From Anaerotruncus rubiinfantis (lineage in GTDB: Bacteria; Bacillota; Clostridia; Oscillospirales; Ruminococcaceae): a stretch of 46,499 nucleotides of DNA. The DNA lies in assembly GCF_900078395.1 (NCBI RefSeq), contig NZ_FKLA01000004.1:1-46499 (forward strand), in the 5' to 3' direction. This document shows, piece by piece, positions 1-7,258 of this stretch (positions within the stretch are counted from its first letter, which is position 1; each line of letters begins with the position of its first letter). The position numbers and the translations under genes were made by a program. The notes below the pieces were generated by a model that saw only the letters and a list, made by a program, of their open reading frames with translations, was not told where the DNA came from and did not search any database.

Positions 1-880
1 CGTCCCACGGAATGCCAAGGGTCAGGGTCGCGCGGGAGGTCGACGGGATGGTCGGGTTGGTGACGAAGTCATAGAACCACAGGTCAGCGTCAACCGGATC
101 GCCGTACTCAGCGTACAGGGTGCGGTCAGTGCTGGTGGACAGACGGGCATAGAATTTGGAAGCATCGTCGTCAGCTTCGAACTTCAGAGCGGCACGGTCG
201 TCGCCCCAGATCAGGGTGTTGGTGTCGTTGTCGTCAGGATCGAAGTAAACGCGGTCGCCAGCGTCCGGGTTGTCATCGTTGCTCTTCTTCTCGTTGTTGA
301 TCCAGAAGGAATACGGGATAACGATCTCGTCGCCCTTTACAAAAGCTTCATCTTTTCCACCGATCTTGTCGGTGGAATCTTTCTTCGCGGTGAAGGTGAT
401 TTCACCGTCAGTGTGGATTTCGGAAGTGGTGGTGGTGTCAGCAATTTCGATCTTGAGGCGAAGCGCACGATCGCCTCCCGGGATCTTCTTGTCGCCGTCA
501 TAAGAGATCTTTTTGATCATCTTGCCATTGGTATCTTTGTCAACATCAAATTTGAAAAGATCTTTGTCCTGGATGGATTTAATCGTTGCGCTATGGTTGT
601 TAGCGACAGCGCCAGTTGTATCCCAGTTTACACCTGTAATATAAGCATAAACGATCGAATTCGGGGCAATGCGATCCTCGGCCAAGATAGAACCGTCAGC
701 GCCCAATTTGACCTCAGTATCCGCATATTTCTCGTCATCATCGTCGTAGAATACAGCGGCAGAAACCTTACCGGTGACAGCCTTATCGTCTCCAGCCTCC
801 AGTTCCTTCGCCATAGCAGCGACGGAAGCAAAGCTCATGACCATCGCAGCGGCCAGGATTCCCGAAAGAATCTTTTTCAT
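1..880 (-). CDS. Secreted acidic paralog A (5' part, runs off the window)
   Basis: Partial gene of at least 293 residues; the C-terminus lies beyond base 1. The ATG at 880 follows an AAGGAGG site. It begins with a Sec signal peptide (Lys-Lys, hydrophobic core, cleavage near AMA-KE, about residue 24). The mature protein is rich in Asp/Glu/Lys. It shares two blocks with the genes at 1181, 18148 and 20913: an N-terminal block with DLFKFDVDKD and a run ending ITFTAKKD, and a C-terminal block with KFYARLST and IPSTSRATLTL. No catalytic motif is visible and I do not recognise the family, so the function is unknown beyond export. It follows the similar gene B in the same direction but has its own promoter (964-992) and phased upstream repeats. 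The readable end stops about 30 residues before the KTRTLGTY block seen in the paralogs. Confidence 0.85.
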   Translation of the reverse strand, partial: MKKILSGILAAAMVMSFASVAAMAKELEAGDDKAVTGKVSAAVFYDDDDEKYADTEVKLGADGSILAEDRIAPNSIVYAYITGVNWDTTGAVANNHSATIKSIQDKDLFKFDVDKDTNGKMIKKISYDGDKKIPGGDRALRLKIEIADTTTTSEIHTDGEITFTAKKDSTDKIGGKDEAFVKGDEIVIPYSFWINNEKKSNDDNPDAGDRVYFDPDDNDTNTLIWGDDRAALKFEADDDASKFYARLSTSTDRTLYAEYGDPVDADLWFYDFVTNPTIPSTSRATLTLGIPWD

Positions 881-963
881 TGGAAATTCCTCCTTAATAA
901 GTGTAAATCAGTTTTGAAAAGCGCGTAAGGAAAGGTCCTCCAACCCTTGCCTTAACTGTTACC

Positions 964-992
964 AGTATATCCCGCGAAACAGGAAATGTCAA
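964..992 (-). promoter_or_regulatory. Sigma-A promoter of paralog A
   Basis: On the minus strand TTGACA (992-987) and TATACT (969-964) are separated by exactly 17 bases, upstream of the ATG at 880. A 5' UTR of about 75 bases follows. Confidence 0.8.
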
Positions 993-997
993 GGGCT

Positions 998-1058
998 TTT
1001 TGTAACCAAATTGTAACTTTTGCAATTTATTTGTTACCGCTCTGTCACTTTTCTTACA
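998..1058 (-). promoter_or_regulatory. Phased TNACAAAA-like repeats upstream of paralog A promoter
   Basis: Reading the minus strand toward the -35 box there are degenerate copies starting at 1058 (TGTAAGAA), 1047 (TGACAGAG), 1036 (TAACAAAT), 1025 (TTGCAAAA), 1016 (TTACAATT) and 1005 (TTACAAAA). Spacing is 11, 11, 11, 9 and 11 bases, about one helical turn, and the last copy ends six bases before TTGACA. Arrays of this type bind OmpR/PhoB-family response regulators; Bacillus PhoP boxes (TT(A/C/T)ACA, 11-bp period) are the closest known pattern. The binding protein is inferred. Confidence 0.6.
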
Positions 1059-1118
1059 GTTATTGGAAATTATTGTCTTTTATCGCAATTATTTATGAAC
1101 AATTTGTAAACAAACACA

Positions 1119-1152
1119 AAAGGAACGGACGTGGAGAGCCGTCCGTTCCTTT
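1119..1152 (-). terminator. Intrinsic terminator of paralog B
   Basis: A 13-bp stem (1119-1131 with 1140-1152, arms around GGAACGGACG) lies 28 bases past the stop of the gene at 1181-2266. The minus strand continues with a T-rich stretch. Confidence 0.75.
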
Positions 1153-1180
1153 GTATCATACAGTTATGATTGGGGGTAAA

Positions 1181-2266
1181 TTAGAAGCCAGTGCCAGGGT
1201 TGACTTTGTCAGCGTCGACAACTTCGTCAGCCGGGACTTCAGCATCAGCGTCAGCTTCGGTAACCGGAGCTTCAGCAAAGATGTAGGTGCCCAGGGTGCG
1301 GGTCTTGAAGCGGAAAACGAACTCATCGTCGTCGTTCCACAGGAAGGTACCCTTGGAAGTGATGTCAACCAGCTCGCCGTCAGCAGTCTCTTCGTAGACA
1401 ACGATCGCATCCTCGTCAACAGTCAGCTCATCGTCCTCATCGATGTAAGGAACATTCAGGTCGAGCTGCGCACGGGAGGTGGAGGAGATGCTCGGAGTGC
1501 CAACCCAGCCGCGGATGAACGCGTCCTGATCATTGAACAGTTCCGCATATTTGCTATTGTCCCATTTGGTGGACAGTTTCGGGAAGTACTTGACAACGCT
1601 GGAATCAGCGTCGAAGGTCAGGGTTGCGAGAGTTTCGTTCTCATCTTCCCACAGAACGGTGTTCTCTTCGTTCTTGACGGGTTTGAACATCTCGCCGCCG
1701 GTGCCGGCAGCACGATCGATGTCATCCTCTTCGATGGTCTTGTTGCTCATGAAGATGGTTTCGGTATCGAACTCAACTTCAAAATCATTGTCTTTGTCAA
1801 ATTTATCCTTGGAGGTAAATTTGACGCTGAATTTAAGTTTGTACTCGTTGTCAGTCTGATCGTCTTTCAGCTTCGCAGCGATGACCCAAGTGCGGTCGCC
1901 ATCGATCTTAACCTGATCAACTTTGAGGGAAGAGAACCATTTGCCGCCCTCTTCTTTGTCGATCTTCACTTTGAAAAGATCGGTATCAGCCAGCTGTTCA
2001 GCGGTTGCAGTTTTTGCCTCGACAGGGTTTTCTCCCTCTACTTTTGCAAAAGTGACATCCGGAATGACATAATAATAGGTCTTGTCCGGAACGGTTTCCA
2101 GAACATCTTTATCAACGTCATAGCCCGGGAATACGTCCTTGGCATCTTTAAGGTAGACATCAGAGAAGTTCTTGACATCCGGTGCGCCGCCTTCAGCAGC
2201 AAACGCGGTAACGCCCAGAGACAGAACGGTGGCCAGCGCCAGAACGAGCGCAAGTACCTTTTTCAT
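1181..2266 (-). CDS. Secreted acidic paralog B, ends in NPGTGF
   Basis: 361 residues; ATG at 2266 with an AGGAGG site. A Sec signal peptide ends near AFA-AE (residue 23). The N-terminal block contains DLFKVKIDKEEGGK and FTSKDKFDKD. The C-terminal block contains KPVKNEENTVLWEDENETLA, KYFPKLSTKWDN, ISSTSRAQLDL and FKTRTLGTYIFAE. An Asp/Glu/Ala/Val linker follows and the protein stops at VNPGTGF. The last residues look like a sortase-type pentapeptide (NPxTG), but no membrane segment or basic tail follows, so covalent anchoring in the usual way is not expected. I do not recognise the family. The gene has its own promoter and terminator, and phased repeats upstream. Export is well supported; the role is unknown. 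Confidence 0.9.
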   Translation of the reverse strand: MKKVLALVLALATVLSLGVTAFAAEGGAPDVKNFSDVYLKDAKDVFPGYDVDKDVLETVPDKTYYYVIPDVTFAKVEGENPVEAKTATAEQLADTDLFKVKIDKEEGGKWFSSLKVDQVKIDGDRTWVIAAKLKDDQTDNEYKLKFSVKFTSKDKFDKDNDFEVEFDTETIFMSNKTIEEDDIDRAAGTGGEMFKPVKNEENTVLWEDENETLATLTFDADSSVVKYFPKLSTKWDNSKYAELFNDQDAFIRGWVGTPSISSTSRAQLDLNVPYIDEDDELTVDEDAIVVYEETADGELVDITSKGTFLWNDDDEFVFRFKTRTLGTYIFAEAPVTEADADAEVPADEVVDADKVNPGTGF

Positions 2267-2330
2267 TGGGAATTCCTCCTAGTAAATCATTTTGTGGGAA
2301 AAATCTCTCCAAATTTCTCCTGTGGTCATA

Positions 2331-2359
2331 ATTCTATCCCAAAATCTTCATATTGTCAA
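2331..2359 (-). promoter_or_regulatory. Sigma-A promoter of paralog B
   Basis: Minus-strand TTGACA (2359-2354) and TAGAAT (2336-2331) with a 17-base spacer, 65 bases upstream of the ATG at 2266. Confidence 0.8.
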
Positions 2360-2363
2360 TGGG

Positions 2364-2403
2364 TTTTGTCATAGTTTTGTAACTTTTTGTTACCGTTTTG
2401 TCA
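2364..2403 (-). promoter_or_regulatory. Four phased TNACAAAA repeats upstream of paralog B promoter
   Basis: On the minus strand four near-identical octamers, TGACAAAA, TAACAAAA, TTACAAAA and TGACAAAA, start at 2403, 2392, 2382 and 2371. Spacing is 11, 10 and 11 bases, and the last copy ends four bases before the -35 box. The regularity and the match to the array before paralog A indicate a shared activator site, probably for an OmpR/PhoB-type regulator (inference). Confidence 0.7.
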
Positions 2404-2467
2404 TTTCTTTGAAAAACCGACCGGCTTTTTCGAGCATTCTACCGATCATTCCTTGCCCCCGGCAAGA

Positions 2468-4402
2468 TTACCGTACCGCGCCTTCGCCAAAATAGCCAAA
2501 GCGCGCGATATAAGCATACTCGATGCGCGCATATGGCACGCCGTTTCGGTTTTTGAGCAGCACCAGCTCAACCGCGCGCGGGCTGCGCGCCTTGGCGGCG
2601 TTCACGTCGAACCCCGGCTCCCCCGCCCCGGAAAGCTGCAGGCCCAGCAGCACGTCGGAGGAATATTCCACCGCGCCGCTCTCCTTAAACGCCTCCATCG
2701 AAACCGCGTTGCGGTAATTCTCCCGGTTGAAGCTCGAAATGGCGAGCACCGGCAGGTCGAAATCCCGGCTGATGCGTTTGAGCTCGACCACGCTGCGGTC
2801 GGTGTTCTGTTTGTCGGTGGCGCGCGGATCGGCGGGCTTGAGAATCTGCAGGTAGTCCACAACCACAACCGGCTTGCAGCCGCGCAGCCGGATATGTTCG
2901 CCCACCGCGGCGCGGATATCCGCCGCCGAAATATCCCCAATCCCTTCCCGCAGGAAAAGCCGGCGCGCTTCATATTTATATTGTTCGATCGAATTGCTCA
3001 GCAGAATCCCCCGTTCCGGCGTGATGTCCTGCCGCAGCCGCATCACCTGCCGGGCGGTGAAGGCGTCCGCATGCTCCGCCGCCGGGTCGTTTTGATAGGT
3101 GAGGCGGGAGATGCTCTTAGACATCAGCTCCATACGGCTCATCTCCAGCGAAAAATAGAGCACGTCGGTTCCATGCGCCGCGATATAATCCGCTATCTGC
3201 AAAACAAACGACGTCTTGCCCAGCGACGATATCGCGCCGATGATATAGAGCCCGGCATAAAGCCCGCCGTCCAGCACCCGGTCGAGCGCGTCAAAACCCG
3301 TCGGGCAGGCGTCGCGGGAGGCGCGGCGGATCGCTTCGTCAAGCAATTCCCCCACCGCCGCCGCCGCGCTCGTCTTTTCATAGGCCCGCCGGTCGGCATC
3401 CGCCGATAAGCCCAGCACTATCCGCAGCACTTCCCGGTCGCGCATCAGCAGTTCGTTAAAATCTTTTACCTGCGCGGGCAGCTGGATTTCCCCGCAGGAA
3501 AGCTCCTGCGCCCGCAGGCCTTTGGCCAGCTCCGCGTTCATCCGGCGGCCCGCCTCGTCCGCGTCGCCCGCCGCGATCAGCTTATATCGGTTTGCGGCGG
3601 CGGGATTCGCCCGGCAAAGCTCCAGGAATTTGCGCACATTCGCCGCGCCGCAGAGCGCCACCGCCTGATAGCCGCATTCCTCCGCCGACAGCGCGTCGAG
3701 GATCGATTCGGTGATGAAGAGGGCGCCCCCCTCCCCTTCCCCGTGAAAATAGCGCGCGCCGAAAATCTCCATCGGGCCGGGACTGTTTTTATACCGTGGC
3801 TGGAGGGTATCCGAAATTGCCCGCGCGCAGTAGCAGATACATTTCCCATCTTCAAACACCGGCATCCATGCGCGCCCGTCCGCCTGGAAAAGACGGTATT
3901 TTTCGCAGAGCCGCCGCGAAATGCCGCGCTTTTCAAAATATTCCCCGCCGAGCCCGTGCGTCTTGATCTTTTCTTCAATGAGCGCCGTATAATCCGCCTG
4001 CGGCACGGACTCCTGCGGCGCAGGCAAAGTGGCGGCGGGGAGCGTTTTCCGGATGGCCGCGGGCGCACGGGCGGACAGAACCGCCCTGTCGCCGCGGCCA
4101 AAATCTTCCGGGAACGGCAGGCCGAAGATATCGCAGGCCTTCTTTACCTGACGCGGAAAACTGTCGCAGTCCGGGTAATCCATTGCGATCACATCAAAGA
4201 TGTCATAGCTCGCGCCGCAGGAAAAACATTTGAGCTTGTGCGCCTGCTGGTAATAGGACATGCTCGGGTGGCGGTCCTCATGCTGCGGGTTGATGCAGCG
4301 GATAAGGCGGTTTTTCCGCCCGCCGATGAGGATGCGCTTCTGCGCCATGTATTCGGGCAGCAGCCCGCGGAGCTCTTCGAGAAGCCGTTCATTTTTCTGC
4401 AT
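2468..4402 (-). CDS. Fused DNA primase-replicative helicase
   Basis: 644 residues; ATG at 4402 after AGGAGAA. The domains are in the order of plasmid and phage primase-helicases. A CHC2 zinc finger has C36, H41, C59 and C62. A TOPRIM primase core has E232 in FITES and D280/D282 in AGDADEAG. A DnaB-type RecA helicase domain starts near residue 360, with Walker A K396 in SSLGKTS and Walker B D516 in VVVVDYLQIL. It should prime and unwind DNA at a fork. Chromosomes encode these as separate DnaG and DnaB proteins, so the fusion points to a plasmid, phage or integrated element. It is divergent from parA across an AT-rich gap, a replicon-like arrangement. All key residues are present. Element origin is inference. 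Confidence 0.88.
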   Translation of the reverse strand: MQKNERLLEELRGLLPEYMAQKRILIGGRKNRLIRCINPQHEDRHPSMSYYQQAHKLKCFSCGASYDIFDVIAMDYPDCDSFPRQVKKACDIFGLPFPEDFGRGDRAVLSARAPAAIRKTLPAATLPAPQESVPQADYTALIEEKIKTHGLGGEYFEKRGISRRLCEKYRLFQADGRAWMPVFEDGKCICYCARAISDTLQPRYKNSPGPMEIFGARYFHGEGEGGALFITESILDALSAEECGYQAVALCGAANVRKFLELCRANPAAANRYKLIAAGDADEAGRRMNAELAKGLRAQELSCGEIQLPAQVKDFNELLMRDREVLRIVLGLSADADRRAYEKTSAAAAVGELLDEAIRRASRDACPTGFDALDRVLDGGLYAGLYIIGAISSLGKTSFVLQIADYIAAHGTDVLYFSLEMSRMELMSKSISRLTYQNDPAAEHADAFTARQVMRLRQDITPERGILLSNSIEQYKYEARRLFLREGIGDISAADIRAAVGEHIRLRGCKPVVVVDYLQILKPADPRATDKQNTDRSVVELKRISRDFDLPVLAISSFNRENYRNAVSMEAFKESGAVEYSSDVLLGLQLSGAGEPGFDVNAAKARSPRAVELVLLKNRNGVPYARIEYAYIARFGYFGEGAVR

Positions 4403-4445
4403 GGGGAGTTCTCCTTTCGCCGCGCATATCGTCGGGAATCCATGT

Positions 4446-4456
4446 TATGTAATGTA
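4446..4456. promoter_or_regulatory. TATGTAATGTA site in the primase-helicase promoter
   Basis: The 11-mer TATGTAATGTA overlaps the -10 box of the primase-helicase promoter and recurs exactly at 7064-7074, on the far side of the parA module. It is a candidate target of the small ribbon-helix-helix protein at 5594. The assignment is inference. Confidence 0.3.
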
Positions 4457-4479
4457 GCACAATGTATTCGCGAAGGCAA
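4451..4479 (-). promoter_or_regulatory. Promoter of the primase-helicase gene
   Basis: Minus-strand TTGCCT (4479-4474) and TACATT (4456-4451) with a 17-base spacer, about 50 bases before the ATG at 4402. Confidence 0.5.
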
Positions 4480-4489
4480 GCGCTCATCT

Positions 4490-4625
4490 GTTAATCTTTA
4501 TATTCGTTTTTCTATTAGAAATTATATTAATTAATATAATAATTTATGTAATATTCATTATAAAACATATTATAATAAAAAATATAATATAAATAATATT
4601 GTCGAATAAGATCGCAAATATATTC
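4490..4625. other. AT-rich gap with 20-bp palindrome, candidate origin
   Basis: About 135 bases are almost entirely A and T, in sharp contrast to the GC-rich genes on both sides. The stretch contains a perfect 20-bp palindrome, ATTATATTAATTAATATAAT (4521-4540). Its position between divergent primase-helicase and parA genes is where an unwinding element or a partition site would be expected. No clear iterons or DnaA boxes were found, so origin function is inferred from position and composition only. Confidence 0.4.
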
Positions 4626-4655
4626 TTGCATATATATTCCAATCTATGTTATAAT
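4626..4655 (+). promoter_or_regulatory. Promoter of parA
   Basis: TTGCAT (4626-4631) and a consensus TATAAT (4650-4655) with an 18-base spacer. AGGAGG (4685-4690) and ATG (4697) follow. Confidence 0.7.
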
Positions 4656-4696
4656 GGATTCGGTAATAGATTCGCTTATCGCACAGGAGGGACATT

Positions 4697-5509
4697 ATGG
4701 GCAAGATCATCACCTTCGGAACCTTGAAGGGCGGCGTCGGCAAGACAATGCTCTGCTTTAATATCGGCGGGATCCTTTCGCAGCTCGGCTACCACGTACT
4801 CGTGGTCGACAGCGACCTGCAGGGAAACCTCACCAACAATATGGGCATCGACCGTACCGATCCCGATCTCTGCACCACCTACGATATCTACAACATCGAA
4901 TCCGAGCAGCCCGCGCCCGGACGGCTGATCCTTAAAAGCCCAATCGACCGGCTGCCGGGGCTCGACATGATCGCCGGATCGATCTTTCTGCACAAGGCCG
5001 AGCTCAAGATTGCTTCGGTCGCCGGGCGTGAACAGATCCTTTCAAACTATCTCGCCGACAATCAGGATTTTTTCGGCCAGTACGACTACATCCTGATCGA
5101 TACCAATCCCAGTATGTCAATTGTCAACCAGAACGCATTTCTCGCCTCCGACGCAATTATGCTGGTGAGCGACGTTTCGATGAACGCCATCGAAGGCGCC
5201 CAGCTTTTCATTGCGCTGTGGGAGGAGGCCCGCCGCAGGCTGCGCCGCGCGGACAATATCAAGGGGTTTATCGTCAACGATTTCGACGCGCGCAACCGGC
5301 TTTCGGCGGATTTCCTGGAATTTCTGCGCACCTCGCCCGACACCGCCGATCTGCGTGAAATCCTCTTTGAGACGATCATCCCGCGCAATGTGCGCATCAC
5401 TGAAAGCGAGCTGGCCGCCGTCCCCATTTCCATTTATGACCTGCGCTCCAAAGGATGCGACGCGATTGCGTCATTAGTCGACGAAATGCTCGCAAAAAAG
5501 ATCCTATAA
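4697..5509 (+). CDS. parA: ParA-family partition ATPase
   Basis: 270 residues; start set by AGGAGG six bases upstream. The deviant Walker A motif KGGVGKT spans residues 11-17, with both the signature lysine K11 and the catalytic K16. VVDSDLQGN (Walker A' region) and YDYILIDTNPS (Walker B) follow. This is the SIMIBI ATPase that positions plasmids or nucleoids by ATP-dependent binding to non-specific DNA. The length is that of small ParA/Soj proteins without an N-terminal DNA-binding extension. A small ribbon-helix-helix-type protein follows 84 bases downstream, as in type Ib partition systems. No chromosomal Spo0J/ParB is nearby, which argues for an element-derived system rather than chromosomal soj-spo0J. 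Confidence 0.9.
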   Translation: MGKIITFGTLKGGVGKTMLCFNIGGILSQLGYHVLVVDSDLQGNLTNNMGIDRTDPDLCTTYDIYNIESEQPAPGRLILKSPIDRLPGLDMIAGSIFLHKAELKIASVAGREQILSNYLADNQDFFGQYDYILIDTNPSMSIVNQNAFLASDAIMLVSDVSMNAIEGAQLFIALWEEARRRLRRADNIKGFIVNDFDARNRLSADFLEFLRTSPDTADLREILFETIIPRNVRITESELAAVPISIYDLRSKGCDAIASLVDEMLAKKIL

Positions 5510-5593
5510 TATAGTGTGCCGGACCAGACCCTCCGCCAGGCGGGCCGGGGCCGCGCGATGAACAGAAAGATCCTTGCAGGGAGGAAGTACATC

Positions 5594-6010
5594 ATGGCAA
5601 ATAAATTTACAAAAAGCGTCCTGGAACGCCAGGCGAAAGAGTACAAAACCCACCGCGCCCAGCCGGAAACGCAGGACATCCCCGCGCCTGTGCAGCAGGC
5701 CTCTTTGGCCGGCCCGGTTGTCTCTGCGGAAGAAACCGTCCCGGCGCAGGCAGAACTTGCGGCGGCCGTCTCGGAACCCACCCCGCCCGCAAACCGCAGG
5801 CCCGCAGCTAAAAGCAGGCAGCAGCAAAGCGCAGCGCCGATTCCCGACTTGACCGCGTTCATTGTGCGCGAGGAGGGGAGAGCCGCCAAAAACAAAACCT
5901 TTTACCTTGACGCGGCTGTCATCGAAGCGATCCACCGGGCCGCGACCGCGCAAAAAGTCACCGACAGCAAGCTGGTAAACGATATCCTCAAGAAGATCCT
6001 CGGCGTTTAA
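5594..6010 (+). CDS. Small ribbon-helix-helix-like ParB partner
   Basis: 138 residues from the ATG at 5594, chosen because GGGAGG lies 9 bases upstream; an in-frame extension to 5516 has no ribosome site. Residues 1-20 are basic. The middle is low-complexity (Ala, Pro, Gln, Glu) and probably disordered. The last 40 residues, from KNKTFYLDAAVIEAIHRAAT to the end, read as one strand followed by two helices, the layout of a ribbon-helix-helix DNA-binding dimer. A disordered arm plus such a domain is typical of centromere-binding partners of small ParA proteins. Directly behind parA, it probably forms the DNA-binding half of the partition system. The fold assignment is by pattern only. Confidence 0.65.
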   Translation: MANKFTKSVLERQAKEYKTHRAQPETQDIPAPVQQASLAGPVVSAEETVPAQAELAAAVSEPTPPANRRPAAKSRQQQSAAPIPDLTAFIVREEGRAAKNKTFYLDAAVIEAIHRAATAQKVTDSKLVNDILKKILGV

Positions 6011-6059
6011 ATGTAAAGCTTATTGCCATTACATAAAAACACGAGATATTGGGGATACC

Positions 6060-6976
6060 GCTAACCGAAAGTGAGTACCAAACAAATAATATAATTCTAG
6101 TTATCGAAATTTATATCCCTTTTACACGGGTTTTCATCGATTTTCTTCTGTTTTTATTTTTCATCGAATCATCCCGGACAAACCCTATTTTACAGGATGT
6201 AATTTTGCCCCGCCGGTCAGCTAACCGAAACTGGGTACCAAACGAAATAAATTTTCTCGAATTTTAAATTTATCTTCTGATTTCTCTTATTTTTTCGTTT
6301 TTCATACATTTTTCCAAACTGTATCCATTCCCTGAAATCCTGTAAAGTAATTACCTTGCGTATTAATTTCCCGACATTCCCCGCGATGGTACCCAGATTC
6401 CCGGCAAAAGCCTGCCTGCAATTTGGTTCTTCAGAAACTGACCACCCGCTCCGCCAGCTAACCGAAACTGGGTACTCTTGCTGCGAATTTTTCAAAATTA
6501 TCCGCTATTTTCTCTGTTTTTCAGAAGATTTCTTTCATTTTCTCGATTCCACCATATCGGGATACGCCCCCATCCAAAATGTCCGCAAAGTCCCTTTTTA
6601 AGCCGGATTGGAGGTCCCTCGCCGTACACCGGACAAAAATTCACTCAATTCCTTCAGACACCACTAACCAAAACTGCGTACCCAAAAAACAGTTTTCCCA
6701 TTTATCCCTCCCATTCTCCAAATTTCAGGCTTTTTTGGGGAACTGCTCAAATTCTCATAGGGGCCCTGTCCGCGCGGTGAGATCCCTGTGCATTGGGACG
6801 GCATCGGCAAAGGCGCGGGTCTACCTGCCCGGAAACCCAAATGATAACTGTTCCATGGTTATTATATCAGATCCGCCTCCGGAGCGGACTCACCGCTTCT
6901 TGCCACCCCGCAAACCAAAAGTGACCACTGGACAAGCCAAAACTGCCTACCGGACAAGCCAAAACTGACCACCCGG
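6060..6976. repeat. Degenerate repeats in a 1.2-kb gene-free region, IS21-end-like
   Basis: Bases 6011-7258 contain no credible gene. Same-direction copies of a motif close to ACCGAAACTGGGTACC occur at 6060-6083, 6218-6244, 6455-6476 and 6663-6683, with three back-to-back variants at 6912-6931, 6933-6955 and 6955-6976 (CCAAAAGTGACCACTGG type). A partial copy is at 6432-6450. The first four are followed by T/C-rich sequence, giving units of about 160-250 bases. On the minus strand the last three read as GGTGGTCAGTTTTGG-type modules behind GTCAATTTGCC, resembling the multiply repeated ends of IS21-family elements. No transposase is present. Partition-site repeats are an alternative. Confidence 0.5.
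6772..6825 (+). repeat. Diverged copy of the dispersed repeat found at 27.9 kb
   Basis: These 54 bases align without gaps to 27957-28010 with about 10 differences and share the exact core GCATTGGGACGGCA and AAAGGCGCGG. It is a single, older-looking copy of the 110-bp repeat unit and lies inside the gene-free region after the parA module. Confidence 0.7.
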
Positions 6977-7063
6977 CAAATTGACGCGTAATGCCCAAAA
7001 GGCCGCTGATTATGCTGGTAAATCAACCCATACTCCAAGGCTAAATTATGGGTGTATGTACTG

Positions 7064-7074
7064 TATGTAATGTA
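7064..7074. promoter_or_regulatory. Second TATGTAATGTA site
   Basis: Exact match to 4446-4456. It sits in a TGTA-rich stretch (7053-7084) with overlapping GTACTGTA copies, just before an orphan terminator. It is a candidate binding site for the small DNA-binding protein at 5594 (inference). Confidence 0.3.
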
Positions 7075-7094
7075 AGTACTGTAATAAAAAAGTA

Positions 7095-7134
7095 ACGGCC
7101 TGCCTTTTCATAAGGCAGGCCGTCCTTTTTCTTT
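7095..7134. terminator. Strong orphan terminator
   Basis: A perfect 12-bp stem (ACGGCCTGCCTT, 7095-7106, with 7112-7123) has a five-base loop and is followed by CCTTTTTCTTTT. An A-rich stretch on the other side makes it usable from both strands. The nearest upstream plus-strand gene ends 1.1 kb away at 6010. Confidence 0.8.
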
Positions 7135-7258
7135 TGGCAGAATGAAAAAGGACCGATAAAAAAAGAGCGGGCGGTATTCCCTTTTTTTGATGTTTATGGT
7201 AAAATAATTCTAATTGTGTACAGAACGGGAATGATAAGCGGGGAAGAAGGGAATTTCA

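Noticed and set aside
986..2374. 462-residue plus-strand open frame over paralog B
   Set aside because: It is antisense to a gene with signal peptide, promoter, ribosome site and terminator; it arises from the biased codons of the acidic protein.
6060..6976. Classical plasmid iterons
   Set aside because: Spacing of the first copies is 150-250 bases and irregular, and no initiator gene is adjacent; IS-end remnants fit better.
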